DNA of 64,000 nt, taken from NCBI GenBank assembly GCA_963744225.1, contig CAVUSV010000005.1, forward strand, positions 186,001 to 250,000. The letters run 5' to 3'. Source of the stretch: Bog-473 sp963744225 (lineage in GTDB: Bacteria > Actinomycetota > Acidimicrobiia > Acidimicrobiales > RAAP-2). The position numbers and the translations under genes were made by a program. Below, piece by piece: positions 1 through 7,289 of this stretch (within the stretch, counting starts at the first letter, position 1; the number at the start of each line of letters is the position of its first letter). The notes beneath the pieces were generated by a model that made no database searches, had not been told where the DNA came from, and was given only the letters and a program-made list of their open reading frames with translations.

Positions 1-1033
1 AGCGCCGACGTGCGTCCTCGAAGGCATGGAGAACGAGCTCATCGCGCAGGTCCACGTCGTCGAGCATGCGGCGCGTGGCCCGAACGAAGCCCGCAAACTC
101 GTCGGGCTCAACGAGGAGCCCAGTCTTCTCGTCCGTCAGCACTTCGCTGAGCCCCGCCACGTCGCTTGCCACGACGGGGATTCCGGCCAGCATGGCTTCG
201 ACGGCGACCAGTCCAAAGCCTTCGTAGCGCGAGGGTACGAGCAGGACATCGAAGCGCCAGTGCTCCGGCCAGGGCGGCGGGACCCAGCCCGCGAAGCGGA
301 CGCGATCGTTGACGCCCAGGGACGCGGCGGTCCGCTGAAGCGTGCCGAGCTCGGGCCCCTCGCCCAGAAAGGCGAGATCGCAATCGGGTAGCTCGACGAG
401 TGCCTTCAAGGCAACGTCATAGCCCTTCTCTGGGGACAGCCGGCCGACGCAGCCAATCAACCGCCGTCCACCGTCGCTGCGTCGTGGCGGGGTGCGCGCC
501 AGAGCGGGCTCTGGGACACCGTTGTGGATGAGGGATACCTGGCCCGGCGCCAGCTTGAGCTCGGCCTCCGTGGCGCGACAGACCGAGTCCGAGACGCCCA
601 CGAATCGGGCGACGACCTTCGATGTGGCGCGCATAAGGGTGGTCTGGACCCGGTCGGTCCTAGAGATGACGCAGTGAACGACCGAGACGATGGGCCGCCG
701 GGTCAGGGCTGCGGCCATAATGCCGTACTGCCCCTGATAAAGCTGCCCGTGTGCGACTAATACGATGTCGGGGTCCGCGGCTCGAAACGCCCGCATATGT
801 GCCCGCATGGAGCCAATGTCGAACTTGCTCGTGACCCGTGGCACCACGGCGACGTTTGAGCCGGATCGTGAGCGGGCAATGGCGGAGGCGACCGCTTCGT
901 CTGTGCCGACAACCTCCACCGCGTAGCGGTCGTCCAGACCTCCCAGCAGCGTCGACATCCACTGCTCCATGCCGCCGAATTGCTCGGAATCGAGGTAGCA
1001 GCAGAGGCGTCGTTCGGTTGCGGCCGTCTTCAC
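1..1033 (-). CDS. Glycosyltransferase family 4, C-terminus cut by window edge
   Basis: Retaining GT-B sugar transferase (GT4, 'group 1'), expected to move a nucleotide-activated sugar onto a cell-surface or lipid acceptor; substrate unknown. About 344 codons are visible. The N-terminal half has a GGMEQW acceptor-side loop near residues 20-25. The C-terminal half shows CVGRLSPEKGYD (about 195-206), FLGEGPEL, and the nucleotide-sugar EX7E motif EGFGLVAVE (271-279), followed by GIPVVAS and GLLVEP. The frame stays open to base 2, so only the last part is missing. The start chosen is GTG at 1033, which puts the GT fold at the N-terminus; no clear ribosome-binding site precedes it and an upstream start is possible. 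It is the last gene leftwards and lies 225 bp from the TIG-repeat gene on the same strand. Confidence 0.85.
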   Translation of the reverse strand, partial: MKTAATERRLCCYLDSEQFGGMEQWMSTLLGGLDDRYAVEVVGTDEAVASAIARSRSGSNVAVVPRVTSKFDIGSMRAHMRAFRAADPDIVLVAHGQLYQGQYGIMAAALTRRPIVSVVHCVISRTDRVQTTLMRATSKVVARFVGVSDSVCRATEAELKLAPGQVSLIHNGVPEPALARTPPRRSDGGRRLIGCVGRLSPEKGYDVALKALVELPDCDLAFLGEGPELGTLQRTAASLGVNDRVRFAGWVPPPWPEHWRFDVLLVPSRYEGFGLVAVEAMLAGIPVVASDVAGLSEVLTDEKTGLLVEPDEFAGFVRATRRMLDDVDLRDELVLHAFEDARRR

Positions 1034-1258
1034 CCCCGACCACTGTGTTGCGAGCGCGCCAGGGGTCGCCCCGGGAGGGACTGCGCCCAGACCGGGCGCT
1101 GGGCGTGCACGCGGGCGTCGCGGTAAACAGGATCTATGGCATCAATGTGAATCAGAGTAGAGGACACCTGCTGTTCGCGAAAGGACCACGTGTCGTTCAC
1201 GGGATCGGCCTGGCTGGCCTGCAACGTCCCGTTGTGCTCGAATTGATGGTGATTTGGC
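1034..1258. other. Intergenic gap, relatively AT-rich
   Basis: 225 bp between the stop of the TIG-repeat gene and the glycosyltransferase start. It is less GC-rich than its surroundings around 1125-1165 and 1230-1260, which fits a promoter for the glycosyltransferase. I found no convincing -35/-10 pair, hairpin or small gene. Confidence 0.4.
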
Positions 1259-4200
1259 CTAACTGACCCTAATGACCGCCCCGATGGCCGAGGAGGTGCT
1301 GGCCGGGGACTGTGTGGACGTCGGCGACAGCGAGCCGGTCAGGTTCGAGTCGAAGAGGAACATGTTGCCCAGGGCCGTCGGGTCGTAGGTGACCCCGGTC
1401 GTCGAACCGGCGAAGACCTGGTTGGGGCAGCGGCTGTAGCTGACGTAGAGCTCGCCGGCACTCGCGGCGGTGAGGGTGGGGGACGCGACGGTGGTCGAGG
1501 AGGCGTTCGACTGGCCGGCCGCGACGTCTTTGGCCCAGACCGAGGCGCCCCCTAGCCCCGCCGTGAACTCCTGAGCGATGAGCTCGATGCTCGAGGAGCC
1601 CACCGAGGCCGAATAGGCAAGGTTGATCGTCGTGGACCCGGCCGCGGTGACGGTGCCGAGCCAGATCTCGAGGTCGTGGGAGGTCGCGTCCTCGTAGGAG
1701 CTCACCTTGGTCCAGCTGGCCCCGCCCCCGCTGACCGAGCTCACCGTCGCGCTGCTCGTGGTGACCTTGACGGTCAGCACCAAGGCGTCGCCCACGGTCT
1801 TCGGACTCACCGAAAGCGAGCTCACCCCCGTGCCCTGGCTGTCGGCCATGGAGCCGACGGGAGCGATGGTGGGCGGACCGCTCTGGGTGGTGTAGGTGTA
1901 CCGGTCTCCCACCGTGGTGCCGCTTGTCCCGTGGGGACCGCTCACCCTCACGTCCACGGTGCCGCTGCCCGCAGGGGCGTTCACACTGATCACGGTGGCC
2001 GACGTCACGGTCACGCCGGTGGCGGCCACAGCACCGAAGCTGACCGTATCGCCACTGGCGAAGCCGGTCCCGGAAACGGTGACCAATGTTCCCCCGTTGC
2101 TGGGGCCACCCGCCGGCGAAACAGAGCTGACGGTTGGCGCCGGGGGCGGTGTAACCGTGCCGGCGAGGAGGTCGACTTGCACCACCAGCCACGGTGTAGA
2201 AGTTCCGAGCTGCCAGCTTGGAACCGGGGAGGTGGTGGTGGTCCCTGCCATCCACTCGTCGGCAGAGCTGGCCGACGAGAGCGAAAAGGTCGACCAATCT
2301 GGCTGGGGGTGAACGACGATCGCGCTGGCGTTGCTCACCACGGCAGCCAGTGCGACGTCTCCCGGTTGCGCTGCCAGGGCAACGCCGGAAGCCGTCGAAC
2401 TGCTCCCGCTGCTGGCCTGGGAGGCGTCAAGGCCGCCCACACCAGTCAGCTCGGCGACGACGAGGTGTCCGTTCGCTACGCCAGAGAGCGAGGCCGCCAC
2501 ACTTGTGGCGCCTGACGTTCCCGCCGAGCCGAAGCCGACCCAGATCTCCAGCCCACCGTTTCCCGCCTGGGCGCCGCTTCCCGCGCGCTGCCACGTCACC
2601 CCTCCACCGCTTACCGAGGTCACGCTGGTCCCCGGAGTGTCGGTTCCGATGAGCGCAACCAGCGCGTCACCGCTGCTCAGGCCCTGAGGGAGAATCGTGG
2701 TAACGCTCGTGACGCTGCCGAAGGCCGTCTGGGCCTCCTGCACCACGTTCGGCGTGGGGCGGCTGCCAGCGTCCTTCAGGGCCACCATCGTCACCTCGTA
2801 AGGGCTGGCGCCGCCCCAGGTGAAGGCGGCGTCGGGGGTAGAACCGCTGCTGACCTGTGAGTAGACGAAAGCGGGAAGACTGCCAGGCTGCGCACCCGCT
2901 GGGTTCCATCCGCTTGGCACAGCCGCGTTGCCCGAGCTGCCATAGAAGGACAGAGCGGTGAGCACGAGCTCTCCCGGTCCGCTGGGTGCGAGGCCGGGGA
3001 GGTCGGCCGAGCTCTGGGGCGCGCTCCTGCCGTCGTTAACGGCGAAGTCCAGCGCGAGATTCCTCGGCAGCCCGGAGTACTCGCTAACCACGACCGAACC
3101 GCTCGTGCCAGAGCTGTCGGTCGGAGCCGAAACGGTGAAGCTGACCGACCTCGTTCCCCCGCAGCTCGAAAGGGCGAACCAGCCCTGATATGGCGAGTTG
3201 TCCGTCGGGGAATGCTCAAAGAGCCGCTGCCAGCCCGTCGGGACGGCACTCACCATCCCGCCTTGAGCCGAGTTCTGGCCGACGGTCACCATTGCGACCA
3301 GCGAGTCGCCCGACGCGCACGGGGACCCAAGGGTGATGTTGATCGGGACGCTACCTCCGACCTGGGCATCCACGCCGCTTCCCGACGCTGTCTGGATCAG
3401 TGTCGGCCCGCTCGCGGTGACATAGGTGAACCGGTCGGCCGCGTTGGTCGCGCTCGTGCCGCCGGGACCAGTGACGGTCACGTCGAGGACGCCTGTTCCG
3501 GCCGGAGCGGTGGCGGTGAGAGAGGAAGCCGAAGCAATGGTGACGCCGGTGGCAGCGACCGTGCCGAAGTGGACCGTGTCACCGGTCGCGAAGTTCGTTC
3601 CGGTGACGCTCACCGCGGTACCCCCACCGGTCGGCCCATTGGTGGGCGAAATGGTGGTGACCGTGGGGACGGGCGGTGCGGCGACATAGGTGAACCGGTC
3701 GGCCGCGCTGGTCGCGCTCGTGCCGCCGGGACCAGTGACGGTCACGTCGAGGACGCCTGTTCCGGCCGGAGCGGTGGCGGTGAGAGAGGAAGCCGAAGCA
3801 ATGGTGACGCCGGTGGCAGCGACCGTGCCGAAGTGGACCGTGTCACCGGTCGCGAAGTTCGTTCCGGTGACGCTCACCGCGGTACCCCCACCGGTCGGCC
3901 CATTGGTGGGCGAAATGGTGGTGACCGTGGGGACGGGCGGTGCGGCGACATAGGTGAACCGGTCGGCCGCGCTGGTCGCGCTCGTGCCGCCGGGACCAGT
4001 GACGGTCACGTCGAGGACGCCTGTTCCGGCCGGAGCGGTGGCGGTGAGAGAGGAAGCCGAAGCAATGGTGACGCCGGTGGCAGCGACCGTGCCGAAGTGG
4101 ACCGTGTCACCGGTCGCGAAGTTCGTTCCGGTGACGCTCACCGCGGTACCCCCACCGGTCGGCCCATTGGTGGGCGAAATGGTGGTGACCGTGGGGACGG

Positions 4201-4924
4201 GCGGCGTCGAGGTCGAAACCCTAATGACCGCCCCGATGGCCGAGGAGGTGCTGGCCGGGGACTGTGTGGACGTCGGCGACAGCGAGCCGGTCAGGTTCGA
4301 GTCGAAGAGGAACATGTTGCCCAGGGCCGTCGGGTCGTAGGTGACCCCGGTCGTCGAACCGGCGAAGACCTGGTTGGGGCAGCGGCTGTAGCTGACGTAG
4401 AGCTCGCCGGCACTCGCGGCGGTGAGGGTGGGGGACGCGACGGTGGTCGAGGAGGCGTTCGACTGGCCGGCCGCGACGTCTTTGGCCCAGACCGAGGCGC
4501 CCCCTAGCCCCGCCGTGAACTCCTGAGCGATGAGCTCGATGCTCGAGGAGCCCACCGAGGCCGAATAGGCAAGGTTGATCGTCGTGGACCCGGCCGCGGT
4601 GACGGTGCCGAGCCAGATCTCGAGGTCGTGGGAGGTCGCGTCCTCGTAGGAGCTCACCTTGGTCCAGCTGGCCCCGCCCCCGCTGACCGAGCTCACCGTC
4701 GCGCTGCTCGTGGTGACCTTGACGGTCAGCACCAAGGCGTCGCCCACGGTCTTCGGACTCACCGAAAGCGAGCTCACCCCCGTGCCCTGGCTGTCGGCCA
4801 TAGAGCCGACGGGAGCGATGGTGGGAGTTGCGGCACTGGCGGCCGAAACACCGGCCACGGTAAGCAATCCGAAAAGGAGCAGCAGGGAGCCGAGGACCTG
4901 CATTGCCCTCCGCCCAGACACCAT
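1259..4924 (-). CDS. Secreted IPT/TIG-repeat protein with duplicated terminal domains
   Basis: Large exported, probably cell-surface protein of about 1221 residues; function unknown. A signal peptide (basic MVSGRRA, then a Leu/Val-rich core ending ASAA) occupies roughly residues 1-32. Then come domain A (about 205 residues, probably beta-rich), three tandem IPT/TIG immunoglobulin-like repeats of 88 residues that are practically identical, two diverged Ser/Gly-rich domains distantly like A, a fourth divergent TIG repeat, and a second copy of domain A identical in protein sequence to the first. There is no LPXTG motif or C-terminal membrane segment. The start is ATG 4924; GTG 4945 and ATG 4903 are alternatives, and 4924 gives the best signal-peptide n-region. 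It diverges from the lysozyme-like gene. TIG repeats usually mediate adhesion or scaffold binding, so an adhesin or S-layer-like role is inference. Confidence 0.8.
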   Translation of the reverse strand: MVSGRRAMQVLGSLLLLFGLLTVAGVSAASAATPTIAPVGSMADSQGTGVSSLSVSPKTVGDALVLTVKVTTSSATVSSVSGGGASWTKVSSYEDATSHDLEIWLGTVTAAGSTTINLAYSASVGSSSIELIAQEFTAGLGGASVWAKDVAAGQSNASSTTVASPTLTAASAGELYVSYSRCPNQVFAGSTTGVTYDPTALGNMFLFDSNLTGSLSPTSTQSPASTSSAIGAVIRVSTSTPPVPTVTTISPTNGPTGGGTAVSVTGTNFATGDTVHFGTVAATGVTIASASSLTATAPAGTGVLDVTVTGPGGTSATSAADRFTYVAAPPVPTVTTISPTNGPTGGGTAVSVTGTNFATGDTVHFGTVAATGVTIASASSLTATAPAGTGVLDVTVTGPGGTSATSAADRFTYVAAPPVPTVTTISPTNGPTGGGTAVSVTGTNFATGDTVHFGTVAATGVTIASASSLTATAPAGTGVLDVTVTGPGGTSATNAADRFTYVTASGPTLIQTASGSGVDAQVGGSVPINITLGSPCASGDSLVAMVTVGQNSAQGGMVSAVPTGWQRLFEHSPTDNSPYQGWFALSSCGGTRSVSFTVSAPTDSSGTSGSVVVSEYSGLPRNLALDFAVNDGRSAPQSSADLPGLAPSGPGELVLTALSFYGSSGNAAVPSGWNPAGAQPGSLPAFVYSQVSSGSTPDAAFTWGGASPYEVTMVALKDAGSRPTPNVVQEAQTAFGSVTSVTTILPQGLSSGDALVALIGTDTPGTSVTSVSGGGVTWQRAGSGAQAGNGGLEIWVGFGSAGTSGATSVAASLSGVANGHLVVAELTGVGGLDASQASSGSSSTASGVALAAQPGDVALAAVVSNASAIVVHPQPDWSTFSLSSASSADEWMAGTTTTSPVPSWQLGTSTPWLVVQVDLLAGTVTPPPAPTVSSVSPAGGPSNGGTLVTVSGTGFASGDTVSFGAVAATGVTVTSATVISVNAPAGSGTVDVRVSGPHGTSGTTVGDRYTYTTQSGPPTIAPVGSMADSQGTGVSSLSVSPKTVGDALVLTVKVTTSSATVSSVSGGGASWTKVSSYEDATSHDLEIWLGTVTAAGSTTINLAYSASVGSSSIELIAQEFTAGLGGASVWAKDVAAGQSNASSTTVASPTLTAASAGELYVSYSRCPNQVFAGSTTGVTYDPTALGNMFLFDSNLTGSLSPTSTQSPASTSSAIGAVIRVS
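1266..1873. repeat. Long direct repeat, copy 1 (608 bp)
   Basis: Encodes the C-terminal domain A of the TIG-repeat protein. It matches 4218-4825 base for base where compared, apart from g at 1850 versus a at 4802, a silent change in a Ser codon. The offset between copies is 2952 bp, exactly 984 codons. Confidence 0.9.
3418..4203. repeat. Three tandem 264-bp repeats encoding TIG domains
   Basis: Units begin near 3418, 3682 and 3946 and share the same sequence. The only difference noticed is one base near the start of the first unit (gttg versus gctg), which makes Asn rather than Ser in the encoded protein. The unit length of 88 codons keeps frame, so copy number could change without a frameshift. 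Confidence 0.9.
4218..4825. repeat. Long direct repeat, copy 2 (608 bp)
   Basis: Encodes the N-terminal domain A immediately after the signal peptide. Partner of 1266-1873; see that entry for the single mismatch and the in-frame offset. Confidence 0.9.
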
Positions 4925-5005
4925 CGACCAAGAGACCTTTTCCACCGGTGCGGAAGGTAGGCAACGGGTGTCCCGAGAGCGTCCCAGGCATACAACCAGG
5001 GATTG

Positions 5006-5034
5006 CTTCTACCCAGTCGAGAACATTGAGTCAA
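5006..5034 (-). promoter_or_regulatory. Sigma-70-type promoter for the TIG-repeat gene
   Basis: On the minus strand, -35 TTGACT (5029-5034) is followed after 17 bp by -10 TAGAAG (5006-5011). This would start transcription near 4999, giving a leader of about 75 nt before ATG 4924. The 17-bp spacing and near-consensus -35 support it; the -10 is only a partial match. Confidence 0.5.
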
Positions 5035-5098
5035 TCACATCGAAGCCACGACCGCCCCCATTTGGGCCCACAACTCGGTGGATCTCAGGCTCATAGCG

Positions 5099-5114
5099 GT
5101 CGACACGTGTCGAC
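5099..5114. promoter_or_regulatory. 16-bp perfect palindrome, candidate operator
   Basis: GTCGACACGTGTCGAC reads the same on both strands. One half, GTCGACAC, recurs at 5121-5128, and GTCGACAT appears at 5448-5455. Repeated half-sites between divergent genes are typical of a dimeric repressor site, but the regulator is unknown. Confidence 0.5.
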
Positions 5115-5206
5115 GGCGAGGTCGACACGAAGCTGGTCTGGGCTGCCGCGACCCTCGAACGGACGGCAGCACTGTCGGGGGGCGATCGCGTCGTGGGGAT
5201 GTTGAG

Positions 5207-5224
5207 GGACCGTTAAATCGGTCC
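5207..5224. promoter_or_regulatory. Inverted repeat with AT-rich centre
   Basis: GGACCG-TTAAAT-CGGTCC, six paired bases around a six-base AT-rich centre, lying directly upstream of the 11-bp direct repeats. It could be an operator half-pair or a small hairpin. Confidence 0.35.
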
Positions 5225-5227
5225 GCC

Positions 5228-5254
5228 GTCACGCTCCGGTCACCTAATGGTCAC
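5228..5254. promoter_or_regulatory. Three GTCAC direct repeats at 11-bp spacing
   Basis: GTCAC begins at 5228, 5239 and 5250, exactly one helical turn apart. OmpR/PhoP-family regulators bind tandem direct repeats of this spacing; the actinobacterial PHO box is an 11-bp unit starting G-T-T-C-A-C-C, and the middle unit here begins GGTCACC. The assignment to PhoP is inference from that resemblance. Confidence 0.45.
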
Positions 5255-5567
5255 GGTGCGATCCCGGAACGGAGGTCCGACGGGCGACCTTCGCCCCAAC
5301 CCTTCTATGGTGCAGAACAGTGTCGGTGAGCTGGAGTGTCGCGTGTGCCGGGATGAGTGAGGTGTGGGCGGGCCCCAGGGCGGACCGTCGGGGAATTCGT
5401 GCGCAAATCCGGACCTGCGTTCAAGGGTTCACGCCAATTGCCGATACGTCGACATGCGCTCTCGGACTGGAACGTGCCAATCTTGAGCGCTTTGGCGAAC
5501 CCATTCTGGGCGTAGACCCGGGCTCCTCGCTCCTCGAGGCCGGGGAACCATCGTCTTGAGAAACCTC

Positions 5568-7043
5568 ATGCCACGCTTCATCTGGAGCGTACGACTCTTT
5601 TTGGCCTTTGTGGTGGCCAGCCTTGGTATGTGCGCGCTCTCGTTGACCTCGGACGGTTCTCGTGCGATCGCCTCGTCCTCGGGCGGGACTGCACTGCCGC
5701 CCGGCTGGGAGCTCTGCCTCGTCCAGGGGATCGGCGCACCGCTGACTCAGGCCAATGTGGCCAACCTCGACGAGTGGCAGGCCGTCGAGGGTGGCTCGAC
5801 CAACAACTCGGCCGCCTACAACCCGTTCAACACGCGCCGGATGACCGACGTCAATAACAACCCGATTCCCGGAACCGTCTCGTCCAACGGGTTTCCTGCC
5901 TTCCCCTCCTGGGTCGAAGGCTGTGCGGCGACGGTGGCGACGATCCTCCAGCCGAACATGTGGTCCATCACAGCGGCGCTGCGGGCCGGGAACGTCGCAC
6001 CTCCGGGCGGGTTCCTGGCGGAAGTCGACAAGAGCCAGTGGTGCGCCCCTTCGGCCGACGGGACGCCTTGCTACGCAGACAAGATCGTGGGTGCCACCGC
6101 AGTGCTGCCCGCAGCGCTCATCGTCAGCTCAGCCGCACTGAGCGTCTATGGGAACGTGAAGTCGGATGTCAGCGAGTACCAGCGGGCCGTCGCTGCCTCA
6201 GCGGTTGACCAAGGGGCAGTGAGCTCGCGGAACCAGGAGCTGTTGGCGGCACAATCCGAGGTGTCGGCAACGCAAAACAGTCTGGGCGTGGCCCAACAGG
6301 CGCTGAAGCGATTCGCCGTCGACGAGTACGTCAGCAGCGGGCTGTATGTCAGCAGTTCCTTCCCCAACCCGACCGCCAGCTCCACGCCATTCGGGGCGCT
6401 GAGTGCCAACGGCGTGGCCGCCCAGCAATACGAGCGCGTGGCCGCCTCCGACCTCCTGGCGAGCGACAGGGCGGCGGCAGCGGCCGTGACAGCCGCGCTG
6501 TCACACCAGGACGCCGCGACCAAGGCATTCGCGCAAGCATCCTCGACCCTGACCTCGGACACGTCGACGGAGAACCTGGCGCTCGCCCGACTGGTCAGCG
6601 ACGTGACGACCCTTCAGACGGCCGGGGCATGCACGGCCGTGCAGCTTTCGTTGCCCGCCCCCGTTGCCGCGGCGCCGGCTTCGCCGGCGAACGAAACCAC
6701 CACGACCCAACCCGCGCCGACGGGGCACCCGACGGCCACGACGACGACCTCAACGACGTCGACGACCTCCACCACGTCCACGACGACCACGACGACGACG
6801 GTGCCCCCGACGACAGTTGCCCCGACCACCACCACGACCACAGTCGTGCCCGCCACGACCGTGCCGAGAACGCCCGATCGCCCGACATCGACGGTGCCCC
6901 CGACGACAGTTCCGTCGACCACCACCACGACCACGACGACGACGGTGCCGCAGACTCCCACGACGCAGGCGCCGGCGACTCCAGCCCCGGCCGGGCTCGG
7001 GGCACTCCAGGGTTGTATTGCCGTCTTCACTCCGACCGCATAG
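5568..7043 (+). CDS. Secreted lysozyme-like protein with coiled coil and Thr-rich stalk
   Basis: 491-residue exported protein. A signal peptide (MPRFIWSVR, then a hydrophobic core) covers about residues 1-33. Residues 40-170 contain W-E-L-C, an EGG motif, a YNPFNT segment and W-V-E-G followed by A-T-V; this arrangement resembles small lysozyme/transglycosylase-like domains of actinobacterial secreted proteins, with the EGG glutamate the possible acid. Residues about 190-345 are an Ala/Ser/Gln-rich helical region likely to form a coiled coil. Residues about 370-475 are almost pure Thr/Pro/Val, a stalk that may be glycosylated. A short tail ends GCIAVFTPTA. The start is ATG 5568; TTG 5556 is an in-frame alternative with a weak GGGGAA. 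Enzymatic activity is unproven; a structural envelope protein is equally possible. Confidence 0.6.
   Translation: MPRFIWSVRLFLAFVVASLGMCALSLTSDGSRAIASSSGGTALPPGWELCLVQGIGAPLTQANVANLDEWQAVEGGSTNNSAAYNPFNTRRMTDVNNNPIPGTVSSNGFPAFPSWVEGCAATVATILQPNMWSITAALRAGNVAPPGGFLAEVDKSQWCAPSADGTPCYADKIVGATAVLPAALIVSSAALSVYGNVKSDVSEYQRAVAASAVDQGAVSSRNQELLAAQSEVSATQNSLGVAQQALKRFAVDEYVSSGLYVSSSFPNPTASSTPFGALSANGVAAQQYERVAASDLLASDRAAAAAVTAALSHQDAATKAFAQASSTLTSDTSTENLALARLVSDVTTLQTAGACTAVQLSLPAPVAAAPASPANETTTTQPAPTGHPTATTTTSTTSTTSTTSTTTTTTTVPPTTVAPTTTTTTVVPATTVPRTPDRPTSTVPPTTVPSTTTTTTTTTVPQTPTTQAPATPAPAGLGALQGCIAVFTPTA
6700..6985. repeat. Low-complexity ACG/ACC tract (Thr-rich stalk)
   Basis: Dense acg/acc/tcg triplets coding for runs of threonine. 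A block gtgcccccgacgacagtt occurs at about 6800 and again at about 6893, so the tract probably expands and contracts by slippage or recombination in units of three. Confidence 0.7.
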
Positions 7044-7056
7044 TCATCGTTCGGCC

Positions 7057-7078
7057 GGCAACACGGGGGGACGTTGCC
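7057..7078. terminator. Small hairpin after the lysozyme-like gene
   Basis: GGCAAC (7057-7062) pairs with GTTGCC (7073-7078) across a 10-nt G-rich loop, 13 bp after the stop codon. It is short and lacks a T-run, so it is only a possible terminator. Confidence 0.25.
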
Positions 7079-7203
7079 AACCGCTGCGTCCGATGAGGTC
7101 ACTGCGGCAGGCCGGCCACGTTGCCAGGGTCCCTCAGTCGTACCGTGCGTCGTACCGGGTTTCCGCCGGGTAACCAGCACAGCGCTCGCTGAACGCGTGC
7201 GCT

Positions 7204-7222
7204 ATCGCACCGGTGGTGCGAT
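7204..7222. promoter_or_regulatory. Perfect 8-bp inverted repeat upstream of fabD
   Basis: ATCGCACC-GGT-GGTGCGAT, about 70 bp before the fabD start in the 246-bp gap (7044-7289). The position fits an operator for the fatty-acid operon. Actinobacteria regulate fabD-acpP-fabF through FasR-like proteins, but this site has not been matched to any known consensus. Confidence 0.4.
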
Positions 7223-7289
7223 CGAGGCCCTGGACGCGGGCCATCACCGTGCCGACATGGCACACTGTGGGTTCCTCCACCCGCCGTCG

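Larger units (their letters stand above)
4946..5555. other. Divergent regulatory region without a convincing gene
   Basis: 610 bp between the leftward TIG-repeat gene and the rightward lysozyme-like gene. It holds a sigma-70-like promoter pointing left (5006-5034), a 16-bp palindrome (5099-5114) with a half-site copy at 5121-5128 and a weaker one at 5448-5455, an inverted repeat (5207-5224), and three GTCAC direct repeats spaced 11 bp apart (5228-5254). A 79-codon open frame at 5320-5559 has no recognisable features and was not called. Confidence 0.7.

Noticed and set aside
1030..1224. 64-codon frame just upstream of the glycosyltransferase
   Set aside because: Out of frame with the glycosyltransferase, no family features, and its sequence looks like leader DNA.
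3418..4203. Possible CRISPR array (regular repeats)
   Set aside because: The units are 264 bp, contiguous, coding and without spacers.
3212..4507. Plus-strand repeats in open frames opposite the TIG gene
   Set aside because: They simply mirror the 264-bp TIG units; no start signals or plausible protein.
5320..5559. 79-codon open frame in the divergent region
   Set aside because: It covers part of the regulatory region, has no ribosome-binding site or recognisable fold, and its codon pattern is not like neighbouring genes.
1..7043. Prophage or transposon in the accessory left end
   Set aside because: No integrase, transposase, terminal inverted repeats or target duplications were seen; the repeats lie within a single coding sequence.
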